Assembly: GCA_022842165.1 (NCBI GenBank)
Contig: JALHQC010000011.1
Location: forward strand, 1-64,000
Length of the DNA stretch: 64,000 bases
Source of the DNA: a bacterium
GTDB taxonomy: Bacteria > Pseudomonadota > Alphaproteobacteria > Rhizobiales > Aestuariivirgaceae
Direction: 5' to 3'
Shown: piece by piece, positions 1-8,711 of the stretch
Numbering within the stretch: position 1 is the stretch's first letter
Layout: each line of letters begins with the position of its first letter
Notes under the pieces: model-generated
Database searches by the model: none
The model's input: only the letters and a program-made list of their open reading frames with translations
What the model was told of the DNA's origin: nothing
Program-made: the position numbers and the translations under genes

Positions 1-372
1 CGTCCGCGCCGCAAAGAGCGCAAGAACATCTCCTCGGGTGTTGTTCACGTCAATTCGTCGTTCAACAACACGATGATCACCATCACCGACGTTCAGGGCA
101 ATGCCATCGTCTGGGCATCGTCCGGCAAGCTGGGCTTCAAGGGTTCGCGGAAGTCGACGCCCTATGCCGCCCAGGTCGCGGCAGAGCAGGTCGGCCGCGC
201 CGCCATGGAACATGGCATGCGCACCGTCGAAGTCGAAGTTTCGGGTCCCGGCGCTGGCCGCGAGTCCGCACTTCGCGCCCTCCAGGCCTGCGGCCTGCAG
301 GTCACTTCGATCCGCGATGTGACGCCCATTCCGCACAACGGCTGCCGCCCGCCGAAGCGCCGCCGCGTCTGA
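1..372 (+). CDS. rpsK: 30S ribosomal protein S11 (5' truncated by window edge)
   Basis: Open frame from base 1; ...[40 protein letters not shown]...[13 protein letters not shown] is canonical S11. Confidence 0.98.
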   Translation, partial: RPRRKERKNISSGVVHVNSSFNNTMITITDVQGNAIVWASSGKLGFKGSRKSTPYAAQVAAEQVGRAAMEHGMRTVEVEVSGPGAGRESALRALQACGLQVTSIRDVTPIPHNGCRPPKRRRV

Positions 373-428
373 GCGGCGCCGCACTTGCCCGCATTTTACG
401 GGCATGCCCTATTGATCTTTGTGAAAAT

Positions 429-448
429 GGCTCTCCCTCGGGAGAGCC
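429..448 (+). other. Perfect 9-bp stem hairpin in rpsK-rpoA spacer
   Basis: GGCTCTCCC-TC-GGGAGAGCC. Confidence 0.7.
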
Positions 449-473
449 GGATTTTCGACAGGAAGCAAAACAG

Positions 474-1496
474 ATGCATGTGAACCAGAAGAATTGGCAG
501 GAACTTATCCGTCCGTCGAAGCTCGACGTTCAGCCCGGCCGCGACCGCCGCCGCGTTGCCACCTTCACGGCCGAGCCGCTGGAGCGTGGCTTCGGCACGA
601 CGCTCGGCAACGCGCTGCGCCGCATCCTGCTGTCCTCGCTTCAGGGCGCCGCCGTCATCTCCGTCCACATCGACGGCGTGCTGCATGAATTCTCCTCGAT
701 CGCCGGCGTCCGCGAGGACGTGACGGACATGATCCTGAACATCAAGGAAATCGCCATTTCCATGCAGTCCGAAGGCCCCAAGCGCCTGATGCTGCGCAAG
801 GAAGGCCCCGGCACCGTCCGCGCCGGCGATATCCAGACCACGGGCGACATCCATATCCTAAATCCCGAACACGTCATCTGCACGCTGGACGAGGGCGCGG
901 AAGTCCGCATGGAATTCACCGTCAGCACCGGCAAGGGCTACGTCTCTGCCGAGCGGAACCGCCCTGAAGATGCGCCGATTGGCCTGATCCCGGTCGACTC
1001 GATCTACAGCCCGGTAAAGCGCGTGTCGTTCAAGATCGAGAACACCCGCGAGGGCCAGATCCTCGATTACGACAAGCTCATCATGACGGTCGAGACCGAT
1101 GGCTCGGTCAGCCCGGAAGACGCGGTGGCCTACGCCGCCCGCATTCTCCAAGATCAGCTCTCCGTCTTCATCAACTTCTCCGAACCCTCCAAGGCCGTGA
1201 TCGAGGAGGCCCGCCCCGAACTCGAGTTCAACGCCGCCCTTCTGAAGAAGGTCGACGAGCTGGAACTGTCGGTGCGTTCGGCAAACTGCCTGAAGAACGA
1301 TAACATCGTCTATATCGGCGACCTGATCCAGAAGACGGAAGCAGAGATGCTGCGCACTCCGAACTTCGGCCGCAAGTCGCTGAACGAGATCAAGGAAGTC
1401 CTCGCCCAGATGGGTCTGCACCTCGGTATGGAAGTGCAGAACTGGCCGCCCGAGAACATCGAAGAACTCGCTAAGAAGTACGAACAACATTATTGA
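474..1496 (+). CDS. rpoA: DNA-directed RNA polymerase subunit alpha
   Basis: 340 aa, canonical alpha NTD and CTD ([23 protein letters not shown]). Confidence 0.99.
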   Translation: MHVNQKNWQELIRPSKLDVQPGRDRRRVATFTAEPLERGFGTTLGNALRRILLSSLQGAAVISVHIDGVLHEFSSIAGVREDVTDMILNIKEIAISMQSEGPKRLMLRKEGPGTVRAGDIQTTGDIHILNPEHVICTLDEGAEVRMEFTVSTGKGYVSAERNRPEDAPIGLIPVDSIYSPVKRVSFKIENTREGQILDYDKLIMTVETDGSVSPEDAVAYAARILQDQLSVFINFSEPSKAVIEEARPELEFNAALLKKVDELELSVRSANCLKNDNIVYIGDLIQKTEAEMLRTPNFGRKSLNEIKEVLAQMGLHLGMEVQNWPPENIEELAKKYEQHY

Positions 1497-1549
1497 GAAC
1501 CCGAACGGCTCAGGCTAGAGGCCTGCGCCGGAATTGAAGGAGAACGGTT

Positions 1550-1975
1550 ATGCGTCATGGTTTCAGGGGTCGCCGGTTCAACCGCACGGCAGAGCATCGT
1601 CAGGCGATGTTTGCCAACATGTCGGCTGCACTCATCAAGCATGAGCAGATCGTGACCACGCTGCCCAAGGCAAAGGACCTCCGTCCCGTCGTCGAAAAGC
1701 TGGTGACGCTGGCCAAGAAGGGCGGCCTCCACTCGCGCCGCCAGGCCATGTCGGTCCTCCGCGACGAGACGCAGCTGAAGAAGCTGTTCGACGTGCTTTC
1801 AGCGCGTTACGCCGGCCGTCAGGGTGGCTACCTTCGCATCATGAAGGCAGGTTTCCGCTATGGCGACTCGGCGCCGATGGCCGTCATCGAGTTTGTCGAT
1901 CGTGACGTCAACGCCCGTGGCCTCGACTCCGGCCCGGTTCTCAACGCTGACGATACGGCAGAAGCGGCCGCCTGA
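1550..1975 (+). CDS. rplQ: 50S ribosomal protein L17
   Basis: [58 protein letters not shown]. Confidence 0.99.
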   Translation: MRHGFRGRRFNRTAEHRQAMFANMSAALIKHEQIVTTLPKAKDLRPVVEKLVTLAKKGGLHSRRQAMSVLRDETQLKKLFDVLSARYAGRQGGYLRIMKAGFRYGDSAPMAVIEFVDRDVNARGLDSGPVLNADDTAEAAA

Positions 1976-2003
1976 TCGGCCCTTTCATAACGGTTCGAAA
2001 AGA

Positions 2004-2028
2004 GGGTGGCTTTGGCCGCCCTTTTTTT
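2004..2028 (+). terminator. Rho-independent terminator after rplQ
   Basis: GGGTGGC-TTTG-GCCGCCC followed by seven T. Confidence 0.85.
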
Positions 2029-2071
2029 GTTAGGGCATCCAGCCGTGGCTCGGCTCTTGCAATGCAATTTC

Positions 2072-2111
2072 CTTAGCAGACTGTTTCAAAATGAGACGTT
2101 TGGCTGCTAAG
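2072..2111. promoter_or_regulatory. Inverted repeat upstream of LuxR-type gene
   Basis: CTTAGCAG-N24-CTGCTAAG, perfect 8-bp arms, with an inner imperfect GTTTC-aaaat-GAGAC. Confidence 0.5.
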
Positions 2112-2131
2112 CTGGTGGTTTGCAGGGGCCG

Positions 2132-2854
2132 ATGCACAGTCGATTCGACATCTTCTCGGAGACGGTGAAACCGTTCGTCAACACAGACGAGTCGGCCTCA
2201 TATCTGCGCGCCGCCAGGCAGCGCTTCAACGTTCTGAACCTGTCCTACTGGTTTCTCGGCACCAGCAATCGCATCCCCGACAAGCTCACCTGGCTCTCGA
2301 CCTATGACGAGCGCTACATGTCGATCTATCTGCGCGACATGTCGCCCCTCGGGGATCCCGCCTTCGACCTGTGTTTTCAGCGCTTGCTGCCTGTGGACTG
2401 GGCCGAAGTCAGAACCTCGCATGAGGAAGTCAATCCGATGCACTCGATCGCCGAGAGTTTTGGCGTCGGGCGGCATGGCATATCGATTCCGATCCGTGAG
2501 ATCGGCCAGGGCGATGCGATGTTCTCGATCAACTTCGATTGCGACGACCATCACTGGAACGAGATGCGCGTCGAGATTCTTCGCAGCATGCATCTCTTCG
2601 CGCACTACTTTCATCAGCGCATGAAAGACGTGATCATCGGCCGCCCGGCCAGTGCTGACTATGATTTGAGCCCGCGTGAGCGCGAGGTTCTGAAATGGGC
2701 CGCGGAAGGCAAGACGGCATGGGAGACGGCCCAGCTCCTCCGTGTCAGCGAGCGCGCCATTCGTCTCTACACGGAAAACGCCATGAACAAGCTGCGCGCC
2801 AAGACCAAGACCCAGGCCGTGGCCATCGCCGTCAAGAACGAAGTCCTCAACTGA
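2132..2854 (+). CDS. LuxR family transcriptional regulator (autoinducer-binding-like domain plus LuxR HTH)
   Basis: C-terminal LSPREREVLKWAAEGKTAWETAQLLRVSERAIRLYTENAMNKLRAKTKTQAV; N-terminal autoinducer-binding-like region. ATG at 2132 preferred over the TTG at 2120. Confidence 0.85.
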   Translation: MHSRFDIFSETVKPFVNTDESASYLRAARQRFNVLNLSYWFLGTSNRIPDKLTWLSTYDERYMSIYLRDMSPLGDPAFDLCFQRLLPVDWAEVRTSHEEVNPMHSIAESFGVGRHGISIPIREIGQGDAMFSINFDCDDHHWNEMRVEILRSMHLFAHYFHQRMKDVIIGRPASADYDLSPREREVLKWAAEGKTAWETAQLLRVSERAIRLYTENAMNKLRAKTKTQAVAIAVKNEVLN

Positions 2855-2858
2855 GATT

Positions 2859-4046
2859 TCAGCCGTTGAACACCTTGTCCACCGGGATGACCGGATGGCT
2901 GCCATAGCCATTGAACATGGTCGAAGTGGCGATGCCATAGGCACCGATCGTCCCGAACTCGATGAAATCCTCGTCGCGCAGCGCTGCCGGAAGATCGAGC
3001 TTGCTGGGCAGAACGTCGAGCGGATCGCAGGTCGGCCCGAACACTTTCCATGCCTTCGTCTCGCCCTCCAGAACCTTGCCGTCGCGGATGGCGCGAAACG
3101 GCGGCTGAAGCTCCGGCACCTGCATGAACTCCATCAGCCCGCCATAGACGCCATCATTGATGAAGATGTCGTCGCCATCGGTGCAAACGAGTTTCACCCG
3201 CGTCAGCAGCGACATGCTGGTCGCCACCAAGCCGCGGCCCGGTTCGCATTCGAGTTCGGGCTCGGTGCCCTTGCCGAAAAACCGCGTGGCGGCATCGGCA
3301 ATTGCGGTGAAGAAATTCTGCAAGGGCGCTGGTTTGCTGTGCGGATAGCTGGCCGGAAAGCCGCCGCCCACATTGAGCTTGCCCACATGCACGCCGGCCA
3401 GCTTCGCAATCCGCGCCGCCGCCTCGATATGGCGCACATAGACCTGCGGATCGCGCGATTGCGAACCGGGATGGAACGTCAGCGCCGGCACATAGCCGCG
3501 CCGGTCGATATCCTGCAGAAGTTCGATGGCGATGTGTTCGGGCGCACCGAACTTCGTCGAGAAATCATGCGCCGATGACGTGCGCTCGCGCGGCAGCACG
3601 AAGCGCACGGCCAGTTCCACCGTCCGGTCGTCACCGACGATTTCGGCGATCTTGCGAACCTCTTCGCGCGCATCGACCGCAAAACGCCGGCAGCCGTGCT
3701 TGTGGTAGGCATCCGATATCTCGCGCCGCGACTTGACCGGGTTGTGATAGTGGAAATGCGCGTCGCGTTGAACGCCATGGATCATCGCCATCTCATGAAC
3801 GGAGGCGACATCCCAATGCTTCAGCCCGGCGGCCGCCAGCGCTATGGCGACATCCTTGGAAGGGTTGGATTTGACGGCAAAACTCACCGTGCCCGGAAAC
3901 CCCGCCGTGAAGACGGCGAGCCGCTCGCGAAGGGCTTCAGCGCTGAAGCAGAATACGGCTTCTTCCGGCTGCAGCACGCGCGCGACTTCAAGGGCATCGG
4001 CATAGTGCGGCGTGGAGATGACGTTCAGGGCGGACGCAACGGCCAT
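2859..4046 (-). CDS. Type III PLP-dependent decarboxylase (ornithine/lysine decarboxylase family)
   Basis: FAVKSNPSKDVAIALAAAGLKHWDVASVHEMAMI, HPGSQ, LNVGGGFPASY, EPGRGLVA motifs; start at ATG preceded by GGAGG. Confidence 0.9.
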   Translation of the reverse strand: MAVASALNVISTPHYADALEVARVLQPEEAVFCFSAEALRERLAVFTAGFPGTVSFAVKSNPSKDVAIALAAAGLKHWDVASVHEMAMIHGVQRDAHFHYHNPVKSRREISDAYHKHGCRRFAVDAREEVRKIAEIVGDDRTVELAVRFVLPRERTSSAHDFSTKFGAPEHIAIELLQDIDRRGYVPALTFHPGSQSRDPQVYVRHIEAAARIAKLAGVHVGKLNVGGGFPASYPHSKPAPLQNFFTAIADAATRFFGKGTEPELECEPGRGLVATSMSLLTRVKLVCTDGDDIFINDGVYGGLMEFMQVPELQPPFRAIRDGKVLEGETKAWKVFGPTCDPLDVLPSKLDLPAALRDEDFIEFGTIGAYGIATSTMFNGYGSHPVIPVDKVFNG

Positions 4047-4144
4047 AGAAACCTCCATCGGCGACGGGATCGAAATCAGATGCTCACATACGCGCCGTGA
4101 TGATTGGTTTACACACGGCATTATGCTGAAATATGACGGTTGAG

Positions 4145-4159
4145 TCGTCTGACTGACGA
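4145..4159. promoter_or_regulatory. Dyad in divergent decarboxylase/Lrp intergenic region
   Basis: TCGTC-TGACT-GACGA. Confidence 0.35.
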
Positions 4160-4179
4160 AGGAAGCACCATTTAGACGA

Positions 4180-4617
4180 ATGACCCAGGTCACCGCCAAG
4201 GATGAGGAGCTGATTGCCCTCCTGAAGGCCGACGCACGCGAACCCGTGGCTGCCCTGGCGCGGAAGCTTGGCCTGTCGCGCACCACCGTGCAGGACAGGC
4301 TGCGGCGGCTCGAGGAATCAGGCGTCATCGCCGCCTATTCGATCCGTCTTTCCCGGGAAATGGACCAGGGCGGCATGCGCGCCTTCGTGACGCTGGCCAT
4401 AGAGCCGCGCCGCCAGGTGGAAATCGCCCGCATGCTGTCGCGCTTCCCCCAGATCGAGACGCTGCACACCCTCAGCGGAAAATTCGACCTGATCGCCCAG
4501 GTCAAGACCTCGTCGTCAGAGGCGATGGACCGCCTGATCGATGATATTGGACAGCTGCCGGGAATCACCCGGATCGAGACTTCGGTCATCTTGTCGACAA
4601 AGCTTGATCGCAGATAG
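4180..4617 (+). CDS. Lrp/AsnC family transcriptional regulator
   Basis: N-terminal HTH (ALARKLGLSRTTVQDRLRRLEESGVIAAYS) plus RAM-type effector domain. Confidence 0.93.
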   Translation: MTQVTAKDEELIALLKADAREPVAALARKLGLSRTTVQDRLRRLEESGVIAAYSIRLSREMDQGGMRAFVTLAIEPRRQVEIARMLSRFPQIETLHTLSGKFDLIAQVKTSSSEAMDRLIDDIGQLPGITRIETSVILSTKLDRR

Positions 4618-4644
4618 GGGCAGCTTGTGCCCGTGAGGAGAGAA

Positions 4645-6042
4645 ATGCGTTTTTTGATCGGCCTGATCGCCGTGGTTTTGTTGGCGGCCGCACCTTTCGC
4701 GCGCGCCGAGGATGTGGTGCCGCAATCCCGGCTCGACGTGCAGATGTCCTTCGCGCCGGTCGTGCGCAAAACCGCACCCGCCGTCGTCAACGTCTTTGCC
4801 CAGCGCATGGTAGCCAGCCGGGAGAACCGCTATTTCGATGATCCCTTCTTCCGCCGGTTCTTCGGCGATGATGGCACCTTCGGCCGCCCGCGAGAGCGTG
4901 TTCAGAACTCGCTGGGCTCCGGCGTCATCGTCGATCCTGCCGGGATCATCATTACCAACAACCATGTCATCGCCAATGGCACCGACATCAAGGTGGTGCT
5001 GGCGGACCGCCGCGAGTTCGAAGCGCGTGTATTGCTCACCGATCCCCGCACCGACCTAGCGGTCCTCAAGATCGACGTGCCGGACGAGGAACTTCCCGCG
5101 CTCGAACTGGGCGATTCTGACGCGCTCGAAGTTGGCGATCTCGTCCTCGCCATCGGCAATCCCTTCGGCGTGGGGCAGACGGTCACCAGCGGCATCGTCT
5201 CGGCCCTGGCGCGCACCAAGGTGGGCGTCAGCGACTATCAGTTCTTCATCCAGACCGACGCCGCCATCAATCCCGGCAATTCCGGCGGCGCGCTCGTCAG
5301 CATGGCAGGCGAACTCGTCGGCATCAACACGGCGATATTTTCGCGCGGCGGCGGCTCGATCGGCATTGGCTTTGCCATCCCCACCAACATGGTGCGCACC
5401 GTCGTCGCCACCGCCGAGAGCGGCAGCGATGCGATCCGAAGGCCGTGGCTTGGCGTCGACTTGCAGGATGTCACGGCCGATATCGCATCCTCTCTCGGCA
5501 TGGCGCGTCCGGAAGGAGCGCTCATCATCAACCTTCATCCCGAAAGCCCGCTTCTGAAATCGGGCCTGAAGCGCGGCGACGTCATTCTGGCGATCGAAGG
5601 AAAGCCGGTGGAGAGCGCCCAGGAACTGGGCTACCGCGTTGCCACCACGGCGATTGGTTCCACCACCATCATCGAGTACCAGCGCGATGGCGAACGCCGT
5701 GAAACGCAATTGACGATGGTGGCCGCCCCCGAAACCGTGGACCGCAAGGACACCCTCATCGAAGGCCGCAATCCGCTCGCGGGCGCCACGGTAGCAAATC
5801 TTTCACCGGCCGTGGCAGACGAGCTTGGCATACCCTCGTCTCTCAAGGGCGTCGTGGCGCTGAATGTGGAGCAGGGCCCGGCCATGCGTTTCTTCAAGAA
5901 GGGCGACCTGATCCTTGAGGTCAACGGCAACGACATCGACAGCGTTGAAACTCTGACGTCCGTCCTCAAGGCCAACGAGGGTTTCTGGCGCATCACACTC
6001 AGCCGACGTGGGCGCATCCTGAAGCTTGCCGTCGGCGGCTGA
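4645..6042 (+). CDS. DegP/HtrA (Do-like) periplasmic serine protease with two PDZ domains
   Basis: Signal peptide, NNHVI, DLAVLKID, TDAAINPGNSGGAL catalytic serine motif, PDZ repeats; ATG with AGGAGAG upstream. Confidence 0.95.
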   Translation: MRFLIGLIAVVLLAAAPFARAEDVVPQSRLDVQMSFAPVVRKTAPAVVNVFAQRMVASRENRYFDDPFFRRFFGDDGTFGRPRERVQNSLGSGVIVDPAGIIITNNHVIANGTDIKVVLADRREFEARVLLTDPRTDLAVLKIDVPDEELPALELGDSDALEVGDLVLAIGNPFGVGQTVTSGIVSALARTKVGVSDYQFFIQTDAAINPGNSGGALVSMAGELVGINTAIFSRGGGSIGIGFAIPTNMVRTVVATAESGSDAIRRPWLGVDLQDVTADIASSLGMARPEGALIINLHPESPLLKSGLKRGDVILAIEGKPVESAQELGYRVATTAIGSTTIIEYQRDGERRETQLTMVAAPETVDRKDTLIEGRNPLAGATVANLSPAVADELGIPSSLKGVVALNVEQGPAMRFFKKGDLILEVNGNDIDSVETLTSVLKANEGFWRITLSRRGRILKLAVGG

Positions 6043-7352
6043 TGTCGAACCTGTTCCAAGCGGCCGGCATGGGGAAGGACGCGCCGCGTCCCCTTGCCGA
6101 CCGCCTGCGCCCGCAGAGGCTGACGGATGTAGTAGGCCAGGATCACCTTGTCGGTGCGGATGGCGTGCTCACCCGCATGCTGGCGGCGGGCCGCATCCCC
6201 TCGATTATCCTGTGGGGTCCGCCTGGCACGGGCAAGACCACCATCGCACGGCTGCTCGCCGGAGAAACCGGCCTTGCTTTCGAGCAGATATCGGCGATCT
6301 TTTCGGGCGTCGCCGATCTGAAGAAGATGTTCGAACAGGCCCGCATCCGCCGCGAGCAGGGCAGGGGGACGCTGCTTTTTGTCGATGAAATCCATCGCTT
6401 CAACAAGTCCCAGCAGGATTCCTTCCTCCCTTATGTGGAAGACGGCACGATCATTTTGGTCGGCGCCACGACCGAGAACCCATCTTTCGAATTGAACGGC
6501 GCGCTATTGTCGCGGGCGCAGGTACTGGTTCTGAACCGGCTGGATGCCGATGCCATGCAGGCCCTGATCCGCCGCGCCGAAGTGTTCGAGCGCCGCACGC
6601 TTCCCGCCGATGAGCCGGCCCGCGATGCCATGATCGGCATGGCCGATGGCGATGGCCGCTATTTTCTCAACATGCTGGAAGAAGTCTTCGCCGCGGTGCC
6701 GGAGGGTGGTGCCCCCCTCGACACGGCAACGCTCGCCCGCACCGTGCAGCAGCGCATGCCGCTATACGACAAGGCGGCGGATGGGCATTACAACCTCATC
6801 TCCGCACTTCATAAATCCGTACGCGGATCAGATCCCGACGCGGCACTTTACTATCTGGCGCGCATGCTGGTAGCGGGTGAAGATCCGCTCTTCATCGCGC
6901 GCCGTCTGGTCCGCATGGCGAACGAGGACATCGGTCTCGCCGATCCCGAGGCTGTAAAACAGGCACTGGCTGCCAAGGACACGTTCGATTTTCTGGGCAG
7001 TCCGGAAGGCGAACTCGCACTCGCCCAGGCGACTGTCTACATCGCGACTGCGCCGAAATCGAATGCGCTCTACACCGCCTTCAAAGCCGCCATGGAGCGC
7101 GCGAAGCAGACTGGCTCGCTGATGCCGCCGAAGATCATCCTCAACGCGCCGACGAAGCTGATGAAGCAGCAGGAATACGGTTCGGGCTATCGCTATGATC
7201 ACGACCAGCCCGATGCCTTCTCCGGCCAGAACTATTTCCCCGATGGCATGGGCCGCGAGCAATACTATCAGCCCGTCGAACGCGGCTTCGAGCGCGAAGT
7301 GAAGCGGCGTCTCGACTACTGGTCGAAGCTCCGTAAGGAACGCGGAGGCTGA
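6042..7352 (+). CDS. rarA: Replication-associated recombination protein A (RarA/MgsA AAA ATPase)
   Basis: LADRLRPQRLTDVVGQDHLVG, GPPGTGKTTIARLLA, DEIHRFNKSQQDSFLPYVE. Confidence 0.96.
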   Translation: MSNLFQAAGMGKDAPRPLADRLRPQRLTDVVGQDHLVGADGVLTRMLAAGRIPSIILWGPPGTGKTTIARLLAGETGLAFEQISAIFSGVADLKKMFEQARIRREQGRGTLLFVDEIHRFNKSQQDSFLPYVEDGTIILVGATTENPSFELNGALLSRAQVLVLNRLDADAMQALIRRAEVFERRTLPADEPARDAMIGMADGDGRYFLNMLEEVFAAVPEGGAPLDTATLARTVQQRMPLYDKAADGHYNLISALHKSVRGSDPDAALYYLARMLVAGEDPLFIARRLVRMANEDIGLADPEAVKQALAAKDTFDFLGSPEGELALAQATVYIATAPKSNALYTAFKAAMERAKQTGSLMPPKIILNAPTKLMKQQEYGSGYRYDHDQPDAFSGQNYFPDGMGREQYYQPVERGFEREVKRRLDYWSKLRKERGG

Positions 7353-7455
7353 CAAGTCACTGACGCGGCCTGTCGGCCTCTCATCATCGGCAATCCTGCA
7401 TGGTGCGTGGGCGTTCAAGGGGAACGCCACTGCCAACCGACAGGAGAACCGCACC

Positions 7456-7656
7456 ATGAAGACAATCGCATCTGGCCTTTTGGCCGCTGTCCTCGCCCTT
7501 GCTATCGCAGGCCCGGCAGCCGCGGCCACACACAAGCCCGCCGGTTTCAATGCCGATGCAGGAACTGTGGTCGTCGAACGCCGCAAGAAGCGCGTCAAGG
7601 GCGGTTCCGGCTGCGACGATCCGGGAGATGTGGCCGAACACCCCGAATGCCGGTGA
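7456..7656 (+). CDS. Small secreted hypothetical protein (66 aa)
   Basis: Signal peptide MKTIASGLLAAVLALAIAGPAAAA; AGGAG RBS. Confidence 0.65.
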   Translation: MKTIASGLLAAVLALAIAGPAAAATHKPAGFNADAGTVVVERRKKRVKGGSGCDDPGDVAEHPECR

Positions 7657-7680
7657 ACTGAAGAGAATTCGCCAAACAGA

Positions 7681-7706
7681 AATGGCCGGGTCACCCCGGC
7701 CATTTT
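7681..7706. terminator. Bidirectional terminator-like hairpin between convergent genes
   Basis: AATGGCCGGG-TCAC-CCCGGCCATT-TTG. Confidence 0.75.
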
Positions 7707-7726
7707 GCATCGTGGATAAATGTCGA

Positions 7727-8125
7727 TCAGGCGCGCTTGGCGTCCACGCTCCACGACCCGGGGCCGGATGCGGCAAAGTACAGGAACACGAAGCAGTACA
7801 GGATCGCCAGTTCGCCGCCGTTGAGGATCGGATAGAAGCCGGCCGGCGCGTGGAACATGAAGTAGGCCACGGCCATCATGCCGGAGAGAACGAAAGCCGT
7901 CAGCCTGGTGAACAGGCCGATGACGATGAGGATGCCGCCGACAATTTCGATGATGCCGCCGATGCCGAAGAGCGAGGCAATCGGCACCCCGTCCTTGAAC
8001 ATCTCGACCATGGGCCACTGGAGCAGTTTCGCCGTGCCATGTGCCAGGAACAACAGCCCGGTCACGATGCGGAGGACCGACAGGAGAGGGCCGGACCAGG
8101 ATGCAGGAATAATTCCGAAGTTCAT
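7727..8125 (-). CDS. DoxX family membrane protein
   Basis: LRIVTGLLFLAHGTAKLLQWP...GGIIEIVGGILIVIGLFTRLTAFVLSGMMAVAYFMFHAPAGFYPILNGGELAILYCFVFLYFAASGPG. Confidence 0.92.
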   Translation of the reverse strand: MNFGIIPASWSGPLLSVLRIVTGLLFLAHGTAKLLQWPMVEMFKDGVPIASLFGIGGIIEIVGGILIVIGLFTRLTAFVLSGMMAVAYFMFHAPAGFYPILNGGELAILYCFVFLYFAASGPGSWSVDAKRA

Positions 8126-8232
8126 TGTGTCGCCTTTGTTTGTTATTGGTAACTGCCGCATACACAATTAATGTTTCGGTAACAACCTGTATTACTGATA
8201 AAGTTTGCGTGATCTGTAATCAGTTTAACAAA

Positions 8233-8706
8233 TCAATCGGATAGAACAGGTATCCGAAGCAGCATCTCAACATAGGCGGCTGGAATGCTGTTTTCCAGCG
8301 CCCCGGTATGGATCAGGCCATGGTAGTGCGCGCTGGGTGAGAATATGCCCTGTTGCGGGGTGGCGACATAGGTCAGGCACTGCACCGGAATAGTGCCATC
8401 CTTCAGCACCTGCACCTGACGGCGATTGTAATTGTTGAGGTGAGGCGCGCGCCGCGGGTCACATCCCTCGTGGCGATCCAGCGCCACAAGATCTGCGGGG
8501 TCCATCTGGTAGATGACACCCCACACATGGCTCGCCCCGCAGGCCTCGACGCTTGCCGCCCCGCAGTTCCGCTTGGTCGAATAGCGCGGAAACACCAGCC
8601 GGTAGCCATCGAGCCTGCCGATTCCCGCCCGCGGACTGGCCGGGCAGCGCTCGGCCATCTGTGCCAGCGACATGTTGGAGCCATAGGCGAAATAAAGATC
8701 GGTCAA
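8233..8706 (-). CDS. Gamma-glutamylcyclotransferase-like protein
   Basis: LYFAYGSNMSLAQMAERCP...VFPRYSTKRNCGAASV; probable TTG start just after the uvrA stop. Confidence 0.82.
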   Translation of the reverse strand: MTDLYFAYGSNMSLAQMAERCPASPRAGIGRLDGYRLVFPRYSTKRNCGAASVEACGASHVWGVIYQMDPADLVALDRHEGCDPRRAPHLNNYNRRQVQVLKDGTIPVQCLTYVATPQQGIFSPSAHYHGLIHTGALENSIPAAYVEMLLRIPVLSD

Positions 8707-8711
8707 GCCCG

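Noticed and set aside
8167-8182. CtrA-like TTAA-N7-GTAAC near the doxX promoter
   Set aside because: One mismatch in an AT-rich promoter region; not distinguishable from background without a matrix scan
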